Below the pieces are notes generated by a model that was given only the letters and a program-made list of their open reading frames with translations, had not been told where the DNA came from and ran no database searches. Shown piece by piece: positions 23,526-24,441 of a stretch of DNA of 24,441 bases. Origin of the DNA: Sanchytrium tribonematis (taxonomy: Eukaryota > Sanchytriomycota > Sanchytriomycetes > Sanchytriales > Sanchytriaceae); contig JADGIG010000072.1 of NCBI GenBank assembly GCA_018985235.1, positions 1-24,441 on the forward strand. The letters are read 5' to 3'. Every line of letters begins with the position of its first letter. Within the stretch, counting starts at the first letter, position 1. The position numbers were made by a program, and so were the translations under genes.

Positions 23526-24334
23526 AAAAAAACCATCCCAGTCTGTTAGCACCACTATATGTATCTTTTGGCTTAGAAGTAGGAACTGGCCCGGAACTAC
23601 TGCTTCCGGAATTAAGTCCAGAATTTGGATTTGGCCCAGTACAATTTCCCCACCATTTAGATGATACTGAATAGCATGAACATAGATCATTAAATGGTTT
23701 GTTTGTGGAATTAAAATACCATTGAAGTGTTGCACTAGTGAATTTAGATTCTGCAAACTCATTCAGAATCACAACATCGTTTCCTAAAGATGAAAGTACA
23801 GATTTGATTTGGGCTTCAGTAGAATTGTAATCTACACTATCTTTGCTCCAAATTGTAGGGTAAAAATTAGACGAAAGCAATTGCTGGTTGACCGAGTCGC
23901 TTAGAGCAGTATTAGTATATGCAACAAATTTTGGCACTGCTCCTAAATTTTGAAACCAAACGTCTTTCTCTGCATTTAAGGTTGCAGAAATGTCATTTGT
24001 AAATTTTTTTATAACATTCATTCCTAATCTAAATTAAAAAAATTTACGTATGTCCATAGTTAGCAATCTGCTTCACCATATTCCAATCTGTGGTTGGGCT
24101 TGTTTCAATCATAAATGTTCCCTTAATTTTTAGCTGGGTCAATGCATTCAAAATATCAGCAGTGTGAGCAGAAGGTCCGTTGTAAAAGGTAAGTGCAACT
24201 CCACTTCCACATGTACTTTTGGCGGGAGCTGTTTCTGAGCATGTAGCAACTGGTACTCTTCGTTCCAAAATATGTTCAGGTGTAAAGTAAAACACAGCGG
24301 CTAATAAAACGAAGATACTAACAATTTGATACAT
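23524..24334 (-). CDS. Chitin/polysaccharide deacetylase-like secreted protein lacking catalytic residues, two exons split by a 19-nt intron
   Basis: Exons 24334-24048 and 24028-23524 give 263 aa. N-terminal signal sequence (MYQIVSIFVLLAAVFYF). The NodB-homology core is recognisable: GVALTFYNGPSAHTADILNALTQLKIKGTFMI lines up with the VALTFDDGPS.YT..LL..L....VKATFFV segment, and ANYGHTLGMN with the EGH.IG.HT block. However, TFDDGP is TFYNGP (residues 49-54), removing the catalytic and metal-binding aspartates. The metal-binding HTWSH is replaced by MNVIKKF, and the later RPPY and terminal His motifs are absent. The fold may be kept for chitin or wall binding. The C-terminus is a Ser/Gly/Pro-rich low-complexity tail. 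Fits a cell-wall or host-interface protein (inference). Confidence 0.8.
24029..24047 (-). other. 19-nt spliceosomal intron in the deacetylase-like gene (phase 2)
   Basis: Intron GTAAATTTTTTTAATTTAG within an ACA codon (AC|A). Excision joins NYGHT to LGMNV, the GH.IG.H region of NodB proteins; retention stops at once. YTNAY is TTAAT, A at position 14. Confidence 0.9.
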
Positions 24335-24441
24335 ATTGAGAGTGGAACCGTTTCAGATTTGTTACTTTTTATTTGATTTTTTGCCAAGACGTCGGTAATT
24401 TTTGACCAATCATTTACCCAAGCGAATTCTCAATGTTAGGT
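24335..24441 (-). promoter_or_regulatory. Promoter region of the deacetylase-like gene
   Basis: 107 bp to the window edge. CCAAT on plus at 24406-24410 (ATTGG on the coding strand), about 72 bp upstream of the ATG. No coding sequence recognised. Confidence 0.35.

Noticed and set aside
1-24441. tRNA, rRNA, CRISPR arrays, insertion sequences and transposons
   Set aside because: No T-loop GTTCGANNC signals in a suitable context, no regularly spaced repeats and no transposase or reverse-transcriptase motifs were seen by eye; a covariance-model scan was not possible.
1-24441. Bacterial origin suggested by the MscL genes and close gene packing
   Set aside because: Dynein-2, UBC7, RFC, WDR75, PXMP4, mitochondrial ribosomal proteins, AATAAA signals and spliceosomal-type introns are eukaryotic.

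Overview
The window is AT-rich, very gene-dense nuclear DNA from a flagellated, fungus-like eukaryote. Evidence for this: a dynein-2 (ciliary transport) heavy chain, a chitin-deacetylase-family protein, a fungal-type tyrosinase, a 7TM-RGS receptor, a yeast-length V-ATPase subunit f, mitochondrial ribosomal proteins, and neighbouring genes only 1-30 bp apart. A zoosporic early-diverging fungus, for example a rozellid/Cryptomycota relative, would fit. That placement is inference, not something the sequence proves.

Layout. 1-5404 (-): 5' part of a dynein-2 heavy chain. 5474-5800 (-): small TPR-like protein, sharing a 94-bp divergent promoter with a PNPOx-like flavoprotein (5895-6551, +). 6850-8556 (+): secreted, probably GPI-anchored tyrosinase, ending 2 bp from a convergent proline dehydrogenase (8559-9885, -). 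Then on the minus strand a spartin/senescence-domain protein (9915-10943), a 507-bp gene-free stretch, a peroxisomal NADH pyrophosphatase (11451-12248) and two tandem MscL channels with zinc ribbons (12369-12996, 13080-13712). On plus follow V-ATPase f (13781-14038) and mitochondrial bL12 (14069-14503). On minus follow ETF-alpha (14520-15417), mitochondrial uS7 (15450-16013) and the ERAD E2 enzyme UBC7 (16216-16732). A plus-strand 7TM-RGS gene (16888-18096) ends 1 bp from the clamp-loader gene RFC3/Rfc5 (18098-19126, -). The remaining genes are minus strand: WDR75/Utp17 (19148-21175), PXMP4 (21239-21724), a SulP/STAS anion transporter (21751-23503) and a chitin-deacetylase-like pseudoenzyme (23524-24334).

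The main discovery is a class of spliceosomal introns of exactly 19 nucleotides. Six genes (PRODH, MscL-1, ETFA, UBC7, SulP, deacetylase-like) are each broken into two frames. In every case removing a 19-nt GTA...TAG segment restores the expected family sequence. UBC7 becomes exactly 165 aa with the family C-terminus, SulP regains a complete STAS domain, and PRODH regains its YKYVPFGP and RRAQEN motifs. All six introns carry the same internal signal, YTNAY, with an invariant A at intron position 14, five bases before the intron end. This looks like a branch site packed against the acceptor. Ordinary gene finders with a minimum intron length would truncate all six genes.

Other compaction features: the AATAAA hexamer overlaps or abuts the stop codon in at least nine genes, convergent genes nearly touch, and CCAAT boxes sit 20-85 bp upstream of many start codons. 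Functionally the window shows flavin-linked mitochondrial electron input (PRODH, ETF-alpha), mitochondrial translation, peroxisomes (a PTS1 Nudix enzyme and PXMP4), osmotic and ion transport (MscL pair, V-ATPase, SulP) and extracellular enzymes.
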